From assembly GCA_030052745.1 (NCBI GenBank), contig JANBVO010000002.1, positions 620,001 through 684,000 on the forward strand: a DNA stretch of 64,000 nt, read 5' to 3'. Both the position numbers and the translations under genes were made by a program. Below, piece after piece: positions 1 to 9,684 of this stretch. Under the pieces are notes generated by a model. The model saw nothing but the letters and a program-made list of their open reading frames with translations. It had not been told where the DNA came from and did no database searches. Every line of letters begins with the position of its first letter. The stretch's first letter is position 1. Source of the DNA: Pleurostoma richardsiae (lineage: Eukaryota > Ascomycota > Sordariomycetes > Calosphaeriales > Pleurostomataceae).

Positions 1-320
1 AGCACGTGCGTGACTCCCGGGAAGAGCCACAGCGGGACGCGGTAGTTCTTGAAGTCGTAGATGTGCTCCGTGCGCGAGCGGATGCGGCGGCCGCCCGGGG
101 CGACCCTGTAGATGATCTTGGAGACGGTGTAGGCATGGCTGCGGGCCTCGCACGGCGGGCTGTTTAGCTCGTATAGCGCTCGCGACGGTGGCGTGCTGGG
201 GTAGACGAGGTTGCCGTCGACGACGAAGCTGGGCAGGTCTCTGGTGGCGAGCTGGGCGCGGGGGTCTGACGCGCTGACGGTCTCGTACGATGGCGGGGAA
301 TGGTTCGCGCCGGAGGCCAT
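1..320 (-). CDS. Unrecognised protein, 5' end only (runs off the left edge)
   Basis: Reading the minus strand from an ATG at 318-320 gives a frame that stays open to the window edge, about 106 codons. The product starts MASGANHSPPSYETVSAS and later contains LYELNSPPCEA and RSRTEHIYDFKNYRVPLW. The mix of a proline/serine-rich start followed by an ordered, basic and aromatic stretch looks like real coding sequence. I do not recognise the family and see no signal peptide or membrane segment in the visible part. The rest of the gene lies to the left of the window, so introns, domain content and length cannot be judged. The 260-base plus-strand frame overlapping the start region is treated as a shadow. 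Confidence 0.55.
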   Translation of the reverse strand, partial: MASGANHSPPSYETVSASDPRAQLATRDLPSFVVDGNLVYPSTPPSRALYELNSPPCEARSHAYTVSKIIYRVAPGGRRIRSRTEHIYDFKNYRVPLWLFPGVTHV

Positions 321-952
321 TCCGGACCCGGAGATTGTCTCGCTGCCTAAATCCTCAATCGCGCAAGAGCATGGCCGAGCTCTTTTTCACGATACTCTGC
401 TAGAGGTGATTTACGCTCATACTAGCAATGCAGAAAGGGACGAGCGAAGTGGAAGTCTGGGGAATGCATAGAGGCGACGTGAGGTTGCATTTCTAGCTGT
501 GGCCCCGTGAGCTGCGAAGGACGTCTCTGCGGGAATATTCGCCAAGCACGGGACGGCCCGGGTATATCGGCCCCTTCTACACATCATGTCTGACAACATG
601 ACTAACAACCTCCAAAGACGAGCAAACTGGGCTTGACAGTTGCACTTCGTGGTCCATCTTTCTCTTCGAGATTTCCCGAATGCAAAGAAAGAAAGCTACT
701 CAAAGTAACATTACTAGAACCAAGATAACTTGCTCCGAATCATCATCCAAAAACCTGCGTGTATCCCCAAGACGGCGCCGGGCTATTTCCTCGAGGCATC
801 GTCGACTTATACGGGAAGTTCACGATAAAGCGATGTTCATTGTATAATGCTGAGACCACAAGCCTTTTCATAGCTACTGACTAGACTCGTCGGTGACGGT
901 ACAACGGCGTGTCTCGTGAAGGTGAAGATAGCTCTCCCTCCAAATTAGCCAC
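321..952. other. Intergenic: upstream of the partial gene, downstream of the ankyrin gene
   Basis: About 630 bases with no convincing gene. It must hold the promoter of the minus-strand gene at the left edge and the 3' untranslated end of the ankyrin-repeat gene. Only short open frames occur and none resembles a protein I know. Confidence 0.6.
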
Positions 953-3043
953 TCAACCGAATCTGGCGCCTCCCCCCCTTCCCCGGCCGATCATGTAGTC
1001 CGGCTGCAATGGCCTCCTGGCCTTTTGCTCCGCCAACTCTCTAGTCCTGTGTATCCTCTCTGCCTCTGCCGACTCGATCTCCGCTGCGGTGTGACCATCT
1101 GCGTCCGTTGACGAGGCATCAGCTCCCGCCGCCAGGAGCAGGCTGCGCATTCGCTTGGCGCGCCTGTCGCCCTCGGGAAAGGGTCTCCATAGCACCTGGT
1201 CCTCAAATTGCCTCTGCCAAAGCGGCCTCCTTGCTGCTGGGTGCAACGCGGTGGAGCCGTCGGCGTTGCGCCTCTTCGGGTCGGCCCCGAGTCGTAGGAA
1301 CAGGTCCACAGCCGTGTCCGACGCGTACCTGGCGGCTATATGAAGCGGAGTGTCACCGCGGTGGTCGACGTAGTCAATATTCAGGTGGCCGGCTTGTGTG
1401 CCAGCCTGCCTCAGGAGGTTGAGAAACTCGTCATCCAAGGCTCGCCTCAAGAGACTCTCCAAGGCGGCGAGCGGGAAATGCGCAAGCATGTGCAAAGTTG
1501 TAGAGCCATCTGAATCCTGCAAGCAGGAATTGGCGCCTTGCTCTAGAAGCAACTTCACGAGACCCATATACTTGTTACGAGCGGCGTAATGCAACGCTGC
1601 CCGGCCATGTCTGTCCTGGCGATCGAGGATAGAACCATGTTGTAGAAGAAACCTCGCCGGCCCCACGGCAGCGTCGCTTGTAGATTCCAGGTCTGCTTGT
1701 AATTCCGTGCTGAGCTCCCACAATGCACGGCCGTATATATTTTTCTCGGGAAAGTTACCTATAGCGACCCAGTGTAGGGGTGACCGCCCATCGGAGTCGA
1801 TCGCATCGACTTCAGCTCCCAAAGCAACAAGGGCGCGAACACCATCTTCGTTCCAGGCTGAGGCGGCGATATGAAGGTTCGTCACCGTCGTGCCCCCTTC
1901 AAGGACCCAACCAGAAGGACGCCAACGGGAGAACTCTGAGCAGTGAAGTCCACGCTCTCCAAGGTCTGCCCCAGTTTCCACCAGCCAGCGGATGACCTCC
2001 TCTCCCGCCCATGATACTGTGGCACGCAATAGCGACACACCATCGGGACCCGTGATAGTCGCGTCAGCTCCTGCGTCGAGAAGCGTGGTAACAGTCGCCT
2101 TCCGCTCACTGGCCTGCAGCGAGATCCTCCTCGACCCCATCCCCACGGCCAGTTGCAGTGGCGTTAAACCGTCACCCCGGCTGCTGTTCAGATAGACCAG
2201 GCCGCCGTGTTCAAGCAGGACTCTCAGAACTTTATAGCGGCCCCATTCTGCCGCTGTGTGCAGCGGCGTGTTCGTCGTCGACATGGGGTCGCCGTACAAG
2301 CCGGGGTCATCCACGTTGGCGCCGTGGCGTAGCAAGAAGCAGACCGAGTCAACTGCGCCGCTCTCTGCCGCAACCTGCAGTGCAGTCCGCTCATACTCGT
2401 CACGCTCGCGCGTAGCCGGGTTGGCGCCAGCGCGCACTAGCAAGTCCAGCATCGCGGCACTGTTGTACTCCCCGCACACCCGGTGCAGGATCGAATTGGC
2501 CCAGTGGGGGTTGTCCATTTGCCCTGGTGCTCTCAGACCAGCACCGCGGCTGACGAGTAGCTGCGCAATGGAAAAGCACCCAGGTGACGGACCGCGTTGC
2601 CCCTTGTATCTCGGAAGCATGCACGCCATGACCAGTGGTGGCTCGCTCGTCGGGCGACCAGAGTCATTCCACCACGGCCCCAGCGCGGACCGGTCAGCAT
2701 AGTGACGGATGTTGCTATTGACTAGCTCGGGATGGGAGTCCAGAATGCTACTGCACATAGACACGTCTTCTGCGTAGACCGCCTTGACCAAATCGCCCGT
2801 CGGGGTGCCTCGGTCCGAGGAGGGCACAAGACGCCTCCGCTCCCACGACGCACCGACAGCCGCATGCGAAGATTCTGTTTCTGACGGCGTTGTTTCCCGG
2901 TTATGATGGGTTTCGTTGTTGATCTGTGGCCGGGTTTCCATGCCGAAAGTTGAAACTGGGTTCACTATGACTGGAACATGTCGCGACTGGTGTCGAGAGA
3001 CCAAGTTGACCTCCCGAGGCACAGGTCTTCTGCAGCCCCACAT
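953..3043 (-). CDS. Ankyrin-repeat protein, 696 aa
   Basis: A single uninterrupted frame from ATG 3041-3043. The first ~90 residues are polar and low in predicted structure. From about residue 95 to 680 there are about ten ankyrin repeats. Clear units include TALQVAAESGAVDSVCFLL, TPLHTAAEWGRYKVLRVLL, TNLHIAASAWNEDGVRALV, AALHYAARNKYMGLVKLLL and TPLHIAARYASDTAVDLFL, most followed by the usual GA(D/N) turn. The C-terminus is short, basic and glycine/arginine-rich. Ankyrin arrays are protein-binding scaffolds; nothing here shows the partner. I see no NACHT, NB-ARC, kinase or HET domain fused to the array, so this is not an obvious immune-receptor type. Large, lineage-specific ankyrin genes are common in accessory regions of filamentous fungi, which fits its neighbours. 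No signal peptide or membrane segment is visible. Confidence 0.85.
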   Translation of the reverse strand: MWGCRRPVPREVNLVSRHQSRHVPVIVNPVSTFGMETRPQINNETHHNRETTPSETESSHAAVGASWERRRLVPSSDRGTPTGDLVKAVYAEDVSMCSSILDSHPELVNSNIRHYADRSALGPWWNDSGRPTSEPPLVMACMLPRYKGQRGPSPGCFSIAQLLVSRGAGLRAPGQMDNPHWANSILHRVCGEYNSAAMLDLLVRAGANPATRERDEYERTALQVAAESGAVDSVCFLLRHGANVDDPGLYGDPMSTTNTPLHTAAEWGRYKVLRVLLEHGGLVYLNSSRGDGLTPLQLAVGMGSRRISLQASERKATVTTLLDAGADATITGPDGVSLLRATVSWAGEEVIRWLVETGADLGERGLHCSEFSRWRPSGWVLEGGTTVTNLHIAASAWNEDGVRALVALGAEVDAIDSDGRSPLHWVAIGNFPEKNIYGRALWELSTELQADLESTSDAAVGPARFLLQHGSILDRQDRHGRAALHYAARNKYMGLVKLLLEQGANSCLQDSDGSTTLHMLAHFPLAALESLLRRALDDEFLNLLRQAGTQAGHLNIDYVDHRGDTPLHIAARYASDTAVDLFLRLGADPKRRNADGSTALHPAARRPLWQRQFEDQVLWRPFPEGDRRAKRMRSLLLAAGADASSTDADGHTAAEIESAEAERIHRTRELAEQKARRPLQPDYMIGRGRGGGARFG

Positions 3044-3509
3044 TAGGTAGATAGCCCCCTACCCTGTGCAACAACCTGCTGCCTTCTACTCTTTCACAGG
3101 CATTGAAGTTCCATAGGACGCAAGATGTGTTCGAGTCAGATTGATTTTCAAATAGCCGAAGACAAGATTCCTATGGTTCTCCTACGTCTTCAAAAGCGCT
3201 CTTCTTTGTTAAGGGTGGAGGGCCACTCCTGTCTCAGGATGCTCCCTCCCTGAGTCCTATCATAATATCCCCCAAGACGCACGTTACGGGAGGCTAAGGA
3301 GGGTAGGGTATCACAGATCTGGCCTACAGAGAGGAAGCATTGTGAGAATTCTGATCTTGCCATTGTGTACGGCAGTCAGGAAGCAAAAAATTCCCCGAGC
3401 AATCGGGCCAGGTCCTGGAACCAGAGGCGCTACAGCTTGTTCAACTGATTAAGTACAAATATCCTCCGCACAGCATCGGTATAAATGAGGGCCAATCCTT
3501 CCGCGGAAC
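3044..3509. other. Intergenic: ankyrin-gene promoter and tail of the decayed dehydrogenase
   Basis: About 470 bases with no gene. The right half lies just beyond the homologous end of the dehydrogenase pseudogene. The left half should carry the promoter of the ankyrin gene. I see no repeat or recognisable element. Confidence 0.5.
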
Positions 3510-4768
3510 AGACCAGGCCTCTGGAAAGCGGATCATCACCTTGGTCTCTAAATGCTAGTCGAAACGACTGTAATGCTCCGGAGCCTCCTCGATGCCGATT
3601 TCTGAGCTGACAATGAAGCTTGGCCGGGCCTTGCCACTCGCAATAAGATCGATGAGATTTGGTGCCAGGGGTTCAATATCCACAGCTCCGCTCCTCATAG
3701 TCCAGTCCCTTCCCGAAGAAGTCGGCCATGGGAAACTCGATGGTGTGTGACAGAGTACTTGCGCGGGGGGTTCAAGTTGAGTTGCTCGAGCCACGAAATA
3801 TACCAATCTGACCGAGGCCGCCATGCTGAGCAGTCACGGCGGCCATATTCATGATTACTTCGTTCTCGCGTGGCCAACCTTGTTCATCGACTGCCTCAAA
3901 TCCTATGCAGTCTAGACTTCGAGTCACACCCTGCGGCTCCTGACGCAAGATCTGCCCCACGGGGTTGGATTTGTTAAAGTTAACAGGGACGGCACCAATG
4001 GATTCGACCATGGAAAGTCGCTCAGGAAAGTGGTCCACAGAGTACACTCGCGATGCTCCCCGGAGGATGGCTGAGTACGCAGCGAGAAGCCCAACAGGTC
4101 CAGCGTCGAAAACGGCAACAGTATCTCCCGGCTCAAAGCCAGAATAATCGAGAGTGCCCCGGGAAGTAGCGAAGATATCACCCACGAGGAGATAATCGTT
4201 ATCCAAGTTGGTGCCATTGGTTGTGTTCGACTAAGGAATAGCCATGAGATTCCCGTTCGGCCAAGGAACCCGAACGTACTCGGCTTGGGACTTTCCGTCA
4301 GCAAACGGACGAATGTTGGAACGGTGATATGGCATGTCTACCTTGAAGGCCTAGTGGCAGACCAAAGTCCGTACCAAGGCCGAACGCTATATGGGATTCG
4401 GATCCCACACGGCCGTCCTGTACAGAGTCAGGGATGATAACCCGATCGCCTACCGAGAAAGCGGTGACGCCACTGCCCATCTCGGAGACCACCCCGATGG
4501 CTTCATGGCCCATGGTGTAGGGGACATCGCTACTGCCCCAGACGCCATGGTAAACGTGGAGGTCGGTGCCACATATAGCGGAAGTAGTGGTGCGGACGAT
4601 GGCATCAGTTGGACCTTGGGTGACTGGCATGGGCAAGTCTGTGACGTTCATCATGAACGGCACACCCGCCCAGACAACAGCACGCATGGTGGCATTGAGG
4701 GACATGTTGAAGACTGAGATAAGGCCGGGAAATGAATCAGGAAATGTCAAGGGGAGATTTTCAAACAA
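3510..4768 (-). pseudogene. Decayed zinc-dependent alcohol dehydrogenase
   Basis: The minus strand encodes, in order, the parts of a medium-chain zinc dehydrogenase: MRAVVWAGVPF start (near 4690), ICGTDLHVYHG and TMGHEAIGVV metal-site motifs, the coenzyme fold around PGDTVAVFDAGPVGLLAA, and a C-terminal FIVSSEIGIEEAPEHY stretch. It resembles the glutathione-independent formaldehyde dehydrogenase/threonine dehydrogenase-like branch. One intron (about 66 bases near 4280-4345, GT...AAG with a CTGAC branch site) still splices in frame. The gene is broken elsewhere. An in-frame TAG lies near 4230, an in-frame TGA near 3770 just before the TPRASTLSHTIEFPM segment, a frame change near 3700, and another in-frame TAG near 3557 before HLETKVMIRFPEAW. 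The usual VFGAGPVG motif reads VFDAGPVG, also unusual. A pseudogene is the best reading; sequencing error cannot explain all four lesions easily. Confidence 0.8.
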
Positions 4769-7189
4769 GCGACAGAGAGCACCTCTGGTCTTTTTTTTTT
4801 TTTTTTGAGGAGGGACAGAACGCCAGTCAAGTCGATAGTGGCAGGGACCACGAGGCCTGAAAGATCGTCAAAGCTTTAACATAGTAGCTACATAGCAAAT
4901 GCCGTAAACGTGAGATCCCGAAGGATATCGATGGTCTCACTTCACTTGCCATGATTACGACGCTCGTACAGAGTTCCACTGTGCATGTGCAATGAACGAA
5001 ATGCAGAACCTGGCAACTCATCATGATGACCTTCCTCGTGAGGCGCGGATCCACAGAGTTAACTAAAGATGAGGAAAACCGACGCTCACGCCGAGAAGTA
5101 CGTGACGAAGCATTCTGCTTTGTAGCTAGAGTTGTATGCAAGAAGACCTCGGGCAAGGTTTGCAGCTGCGTATTCCCCGTAGAGTCGACTGGTGGCGGTA
5201 GTTAGATTTCGATTCATGATACCAGGCAGGGAAAGACAAAGGCCAATTGGCCAGTCAATTCCGGCCCTCGCTTCCGCTGGATCCTGGTAAGTGTCAGCAC
5301 CTTGCATTAGTTTAGCGTTAGATGCATTAAATCCCGGGAGCTTAGCTGCTAGAATAAACCGCAGCGGGCGGAGCCCCTTCTCCTTCAGCCAGAAGCTTAG
5401 AGTATTCCGTACATATATATCTTGTCAGGTGCTTACATGGTCTACGTGCATGAGGTCAGCTGCGCTCAAGTCATCCCAAGGTTTGCAGGCCATGTTCCAG
5501 AGTCATTTCATGTGCGGGCGTGTAGCGTCTGCTTGCCTATGCGAAGCACTTTAAGGTTGTAGACGTCTTGCGCTTCGAAGCCGCCACAGGATCGGCTTTG
5601 GACCACCTCCATTTCTCGCAAGTCATCTGTTTGCTGCCATATGGTGGGCCTGAGCTACTCTTGCCCTTGGGGCTACGGGTCACAGGTGGCTCGATAAACT
5701 CCTGCTTAACGCAATACTACTCCGTACGTCTGGGGGCGTCATTATGGCTTATACTGGGACCCCTGCTCAAGTTAACTCGCTCAAAGACGCATTACTACTC
5801 TACCATCGTTCAACGGCAGACAATGCAATCAAGCCACGTGTTGCAAACTGGTAATACACACCCACCATCGTGGCTCGAGCAGCTGTCCTCCTCACAGACA
5901 ACCGATCACGAACATCTTAGGACCCGAGGGGTATAGGAGGATTTCCTTCTGTGGCGGTGCTCGAATGTCCCAGTTGGCGATTGAGACTTGGCTTGAAGGA
6001 GATTCCCCCGTTTCCTTCTCTTAGAGACCAAATAGACAAGGTTGTTAGATTTGTAAGGAGGGCAGGGCAATAGCCGTGGATGACGCGTACGAGGACCACA
6101 ACATGCTGCAGATCAGGGGCAGTGTGGCTCTGGACTGTCAGCACCTTAGTTCAGCGCCCCGACCACTTTCCATTGCATCGGTCTCCAGTAGTGCAGCCGG
6201 CCATGCTCGTGCGGTAGTTCCCGAGTGTGTAATCGACTCGCAGTCCAATGAGACCACTGCGTGGAACTTGTGTGCATTAAACAGCGTAATCTTTGCTTTA
6301 CTCGGCGGATAAGTATCGTGATATCGAAACTGTGGTCTTCTACGCTTCCTCTTCCTACGAGCAATCAATACTCTATACGCACCCAAATACACCAAGACGA
6401 TGACCCAAGAAGGCGGACTATCTGACAAAGACACCTCCGTCACTGATTTCTCCGGTGGCGCCAAAGTAGAGGCTTCTCGGGTTCGGAAAATAATACGATC
6501 CCCTAACGGCGCCGCCCGAAGGTTGTCCTAGGACAGCTTGGAGGGCGTTTTGAAACGAACCATAATTCATGCTTCCTACCCCTTAACCTTATTTGATCTA
6601 TCATTCATGAAAAGCTGGTGCGCGTACGATTGTACGGGATAAAAGGACATCATTGTCTTTGGAGTGGTGGATGAATGCTGTTCCACCCAACACCCACACG
6701 GGGAAAGATCTTTCCCGGAGACTGCCGGGGCCAGCACCGAGTCAGCGAGTGTAGAGTATTTCTCAGTTAGGCCTCTCATGACGACAGAGCCCCTGTCTAG
6801 CGCTCCGGGTTAGTGACGAGGATCAATGCCGACACCAGGGTTGATAGGGGCGGCCGCCCCGCAAAAGCCTTGGTTCTTTCGCGGCAGGCAAAAGCACCAC
6901 GACGGAAGGACGGCGCGATCGGGGTTGTCTGTCTCCTGACCAGACAGAGACAATTTACGGTGCTGGCCAAGTGCGGGCAAACCGCCCTAGCTCCGTCGCA
7001 TCGAGAGATGTGCAAGTGACGCAGGTCCGCTCGGCGTAATTTGAGTGACCGGTGATCTTCAGACCAGTCGGGGCTCGCACACGTTCGTCTTGGGACTTAA
7101 GAACAGTGACCGGCTCGATGTCCGGCAACGTGGTCACAGGTAATCTTGCGCAACAGCAGGACCCTGTCGTGTATCCTTGCGGACCAGAG
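4769..7189. other. Long intergenic stretch without a supported gene
   Basis: About 2.4 kb. It opens with a run of 16 T at 4791-4806. Short frames of 60-120 codons occur on both strands (for example 5568-5936 plus and 6138-6464 minus), but none shows a domain, a plausible splice partner or a composition unlike chance. The right end should hold the promoter and 5' leader of the tannase gene. I see no transposon ends. Confidence 0.5.
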
Positions 7190-8791
7190 ATGAAGGCACT
7201 CAACTTCCGTAACGCTCTCTTCAGCGCGTCCGCGCTTACCTCACTGCTTGCCGCTGTGACGTGCCAGACGTTCGATCAAACATGTGCCACGATTGGAGAG
7301 TCGATCGCCATCCCGAACGCGACGGTGTGGTTCTCCGAGTACATCGCAGGCGGGACCAACATCACCTTCCCGGACAATGATCCGTCATGCACTCGCCCCT
7401 CTCAGGTCGTCGATGTGGACATCTGTCGCATCGCATTGCAGGTCGACACGTCCGCTCGATCCAACATCAGCATGGAAGTCTGGCTGCCGCAAAACTGGAC
7501 TGGGCGGTTCCTGAGCACCGGGAACGGGGGAACCGGTGGCTGCATCCAGTACGAGGACATGGCATACACGGCTGCGCTGGGGTTCTCCACGGTCGGGACG
7601 AATAACGGCCACAACGGGACCCGCGGAACATCGTTCTACCAAAATCTAGACGTGATCGAGGACTTCGCATATCGTGCCATGCACACGGGTGTTGTGGTCG
7701 GCAAACAGATCTCATCCGCATTCTATGCGGCGGAGCACACAAAGTCATACTACCTCGGCTGCTCGACCGGCGGACGGCAGGGCTTCAAGGCTGCGCAAGC
7801 CTTCCCGGAAGACTTCGACGGGATTGTGGCCGGCGCTCCGGCCATCTCCTTCAACAATTTGACGTCCTGGAGCGGGCACTTTTACCTGCTGACGGGTGCC
7901 CCGGGCTCTTCCAGCTTCGTGTCTTCGGATCTCTGGTCGGTTATCCACGACGACATCATCAAGCAGTGCGACGGTATTGATGGATACGTGGATGGTATCA
8001 TCGAGGATCCGCGTCTGTGCGACTACCGCCCCGAGTCACTCATCTGTGCCGCTGGTTCCAACTCGTCTTGCCTAACGGGAACCCAGGCCGAGACTGTCCG
8101 AGCCATCTTCTCCCCGCTGTATGGCGTCAATGGCTCACTGGTATACCCACGAATGCAACCAGGCTCGGAGCTCACTGGCGCTTCCGCCCTCTTATATAGC
8201 GGCACGCCCTTCATCTACACCGTGGACTGGTTCAGATATGCGATTTACAACGACCCCAGCTGGGACCCGGCGACCCTAGGCCCGGCCGACTACGCCGAGG
8301 CGGCGGCCAAGAACCTCTTCAACATTGAGACGTGGGAAGGGGATCTCTCGGCGGTCAAGGATAGGGGCACCAAGATCCTGCACTACCACGGCCTGCAGGA
8401 CGGTATCATTAGCTCGGAGAACTCACCTAGGTACTACGACCACGTGGCGCGCACCATGAACCTGCCGACCTCCGCGCTCGACGACTTCTACCGCTTTTTC
8501 CGCATATCGGGGATGGGCCACTGCGGCGGCGGGCCCGGCGCGACATTCATCGGCAACCAGATGGCGTCGAACGCAACCCTGGACCCCGACGGCAACGTCC
8601 TGATGGCCATGGTCCGGTGGGTGGAGGAGGGTATCGCCCCCGAGACGGTTACCGGCACGGCATACGTGAATGGGACGAAGGACTCTGGTCAGGTGGCCTT
8701 CACGAGGCGGCATTGCAAGTATCCCCTGCGGAATACGTATAGCGGCAAGGGCGACCCTACCAGTCCAGATAGCTGGGACTGTATTCTATAA
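7190..8791 (+). CDS. Secreted tannase/feruloyl esterase family enzyme, 533 aa
   Basis: The protein belongs to the tannase/feruloyl esterase family, which cuts ester bonds of gallates or hydroxycinnamates in plant material. The frame is open further upstream, with an ATG at 7118, but ATG 7190 gives a typical signal peptide (basic start, then SALTSLLAAVTC with likely cleavage after it), so I choose it. The nucleophile elbow GCSTGGRQG lies near residue 190. The acid is probably the Asp in HGLQDGIISS near 404. The catalytic His sits in GMGHCGGGPGA near 443, and cysteines flank both sites as in the family's CS-D-HC arrangement. Many NxS/T sites fit secretion. No introns. Substrate (tannin, feruloyl or other ester) cannot be told from sequence. 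It heads a run of metabolic genes and could release the aromatic acids they use. Confidence 0.9.
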   Translation: MKALNFRNALFSASALTSLLAAVTCQTFDQTCATIGESIAIPNATVWFSEYIAGGTNITFPDNDPSCTRPSQVVDVDICRIALQVDTSARSNISMEVWLPQNWTGRFLSTGNGGTGGCIQYEDMAYTAALGFSTVGTNNGHNGTRGTSFYQNLDVIEDFAYRAMHTGVVVGKQISSAFYAAEHTKSYYLGCSTGGRQGFKAAQAFPEDFDGIVAGAPAISFNNLTSWSGHFYLLTGAPGSSSFVSSDLWSVIHDDIIKQCDGIDGYVDGIIEDPRLCDYRPESLICAAGSNSSCLTGTQAETVRAIFSPLYGVNGSLVYPRMQPGSELTGASALLYSGTPFIYTVDWFRYAIYNDPSWDPATLGPADYAEAAAKNLFNIETWEGDLSAVKDRGTKILHYHGLQDGIISSENSPRYYDHVARTMNLPTSALDDFYRFFRISGMGHCGGGPGATFIGNQMASNATLDPDGNVLMAMVRWVEEGIAPETVTGTAYVNGTKDSGQVAFTRRHCKYPLRNTYSGKGDPTSPDSWDCIL

Positions 8792-9684
8792 ACTAGACGC
8801 AGACACGGTCGGTATACACCATGAGACGGGAATGAGTCCTTTGTGATCTCTGGTCGGCGTCTTGCGCTTGTGAGTGCCACTACTATATTGCCTACGCCCC
8901 TCCGACTAAATTTTCGGGGATGGCAGTAAGTGACGGTAAGCTCACTTCCATACTTCCCTTTACCCCCATCTACCCAAGATCTACCGCGATGCCTTCACCA
9001 GAAACTCGAATGGCCGGGCTAGGTGCCCCAAAGAAGTAGGAAAGGTATAGCAAAGTCCAGACGGGCCTTATCACTTGCAAACAACGACGTATCAAACGTG
9101 GCGAGCGTAGCCCGATCTACCGCCAATGCACCCGGTCATGAAAGAGCTATGGCGGCTACGTTATCCCTTACCCTCAAAAGGCCCAGCCAGGAGCCAGGCT
9201 TATTGGCAAATACGTAATTTTGGAACCCGACGTCTTGGTTAACCTACCTATACATCTAACGTTTCTATAGGGAGCTGAGTGTGAAATCAAGTCTCAACAC
9301 GTTCAGGCAACGCGGCGAATGTCAGCTTCAGCAGAAATTGATGCTGGTCGAAGCTTAGGCTTCGGGGTGGTATTCCATCATATATGAAACGCGTTTACCT
9401 GTAAAATGGACAAAATGACCCCCTGGATGAAGAAGGGCTCGGTCAGATTCAACCCATACGAATACACTTTCCAGGCTGTTCTCGCCCGCAACCACTTTTC
9501 GTGTCTCCTCACTCAGAAGGGGCCTGTCACATCTAGGCATCCTCAGATTAGGTTAAGGATGAAACACGGTCATCATGATTTCGCAAGGCGAGATATAGAA
9601 GAATGAAGGTGTAGACAGGTGAATAGAAGAGACCGGTAGTCAGCCTCTCCAACAGCGCACTCCCTCTTTCTAGCGTCGCCATAT
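8792..9684. other. Intergenic: two 3' ends facing each other
   Basis: About 900 bases between convergent genes, the tannase gene and the MFS transporter gene. Small frames near 9023-9217 and 9355-9606 have no recognisable features. I see nothing else in it. Confidence 0.6.

Noticed and set aside
4769-4806. Poly-T run next to the dehydrogenase pseudogene, considered as a retrocopy tail
   Set aside because: It lies upstream of the start of the minus-strand gene, not after its 3' end, and the pseudogene still contains an intron.
5568-6464. Small frames (about 108-122 codons) in the 4.8-7.2 kb gap
   Set aside because: No motif, no splice partner, no start context, and they overlap one another on both strands.
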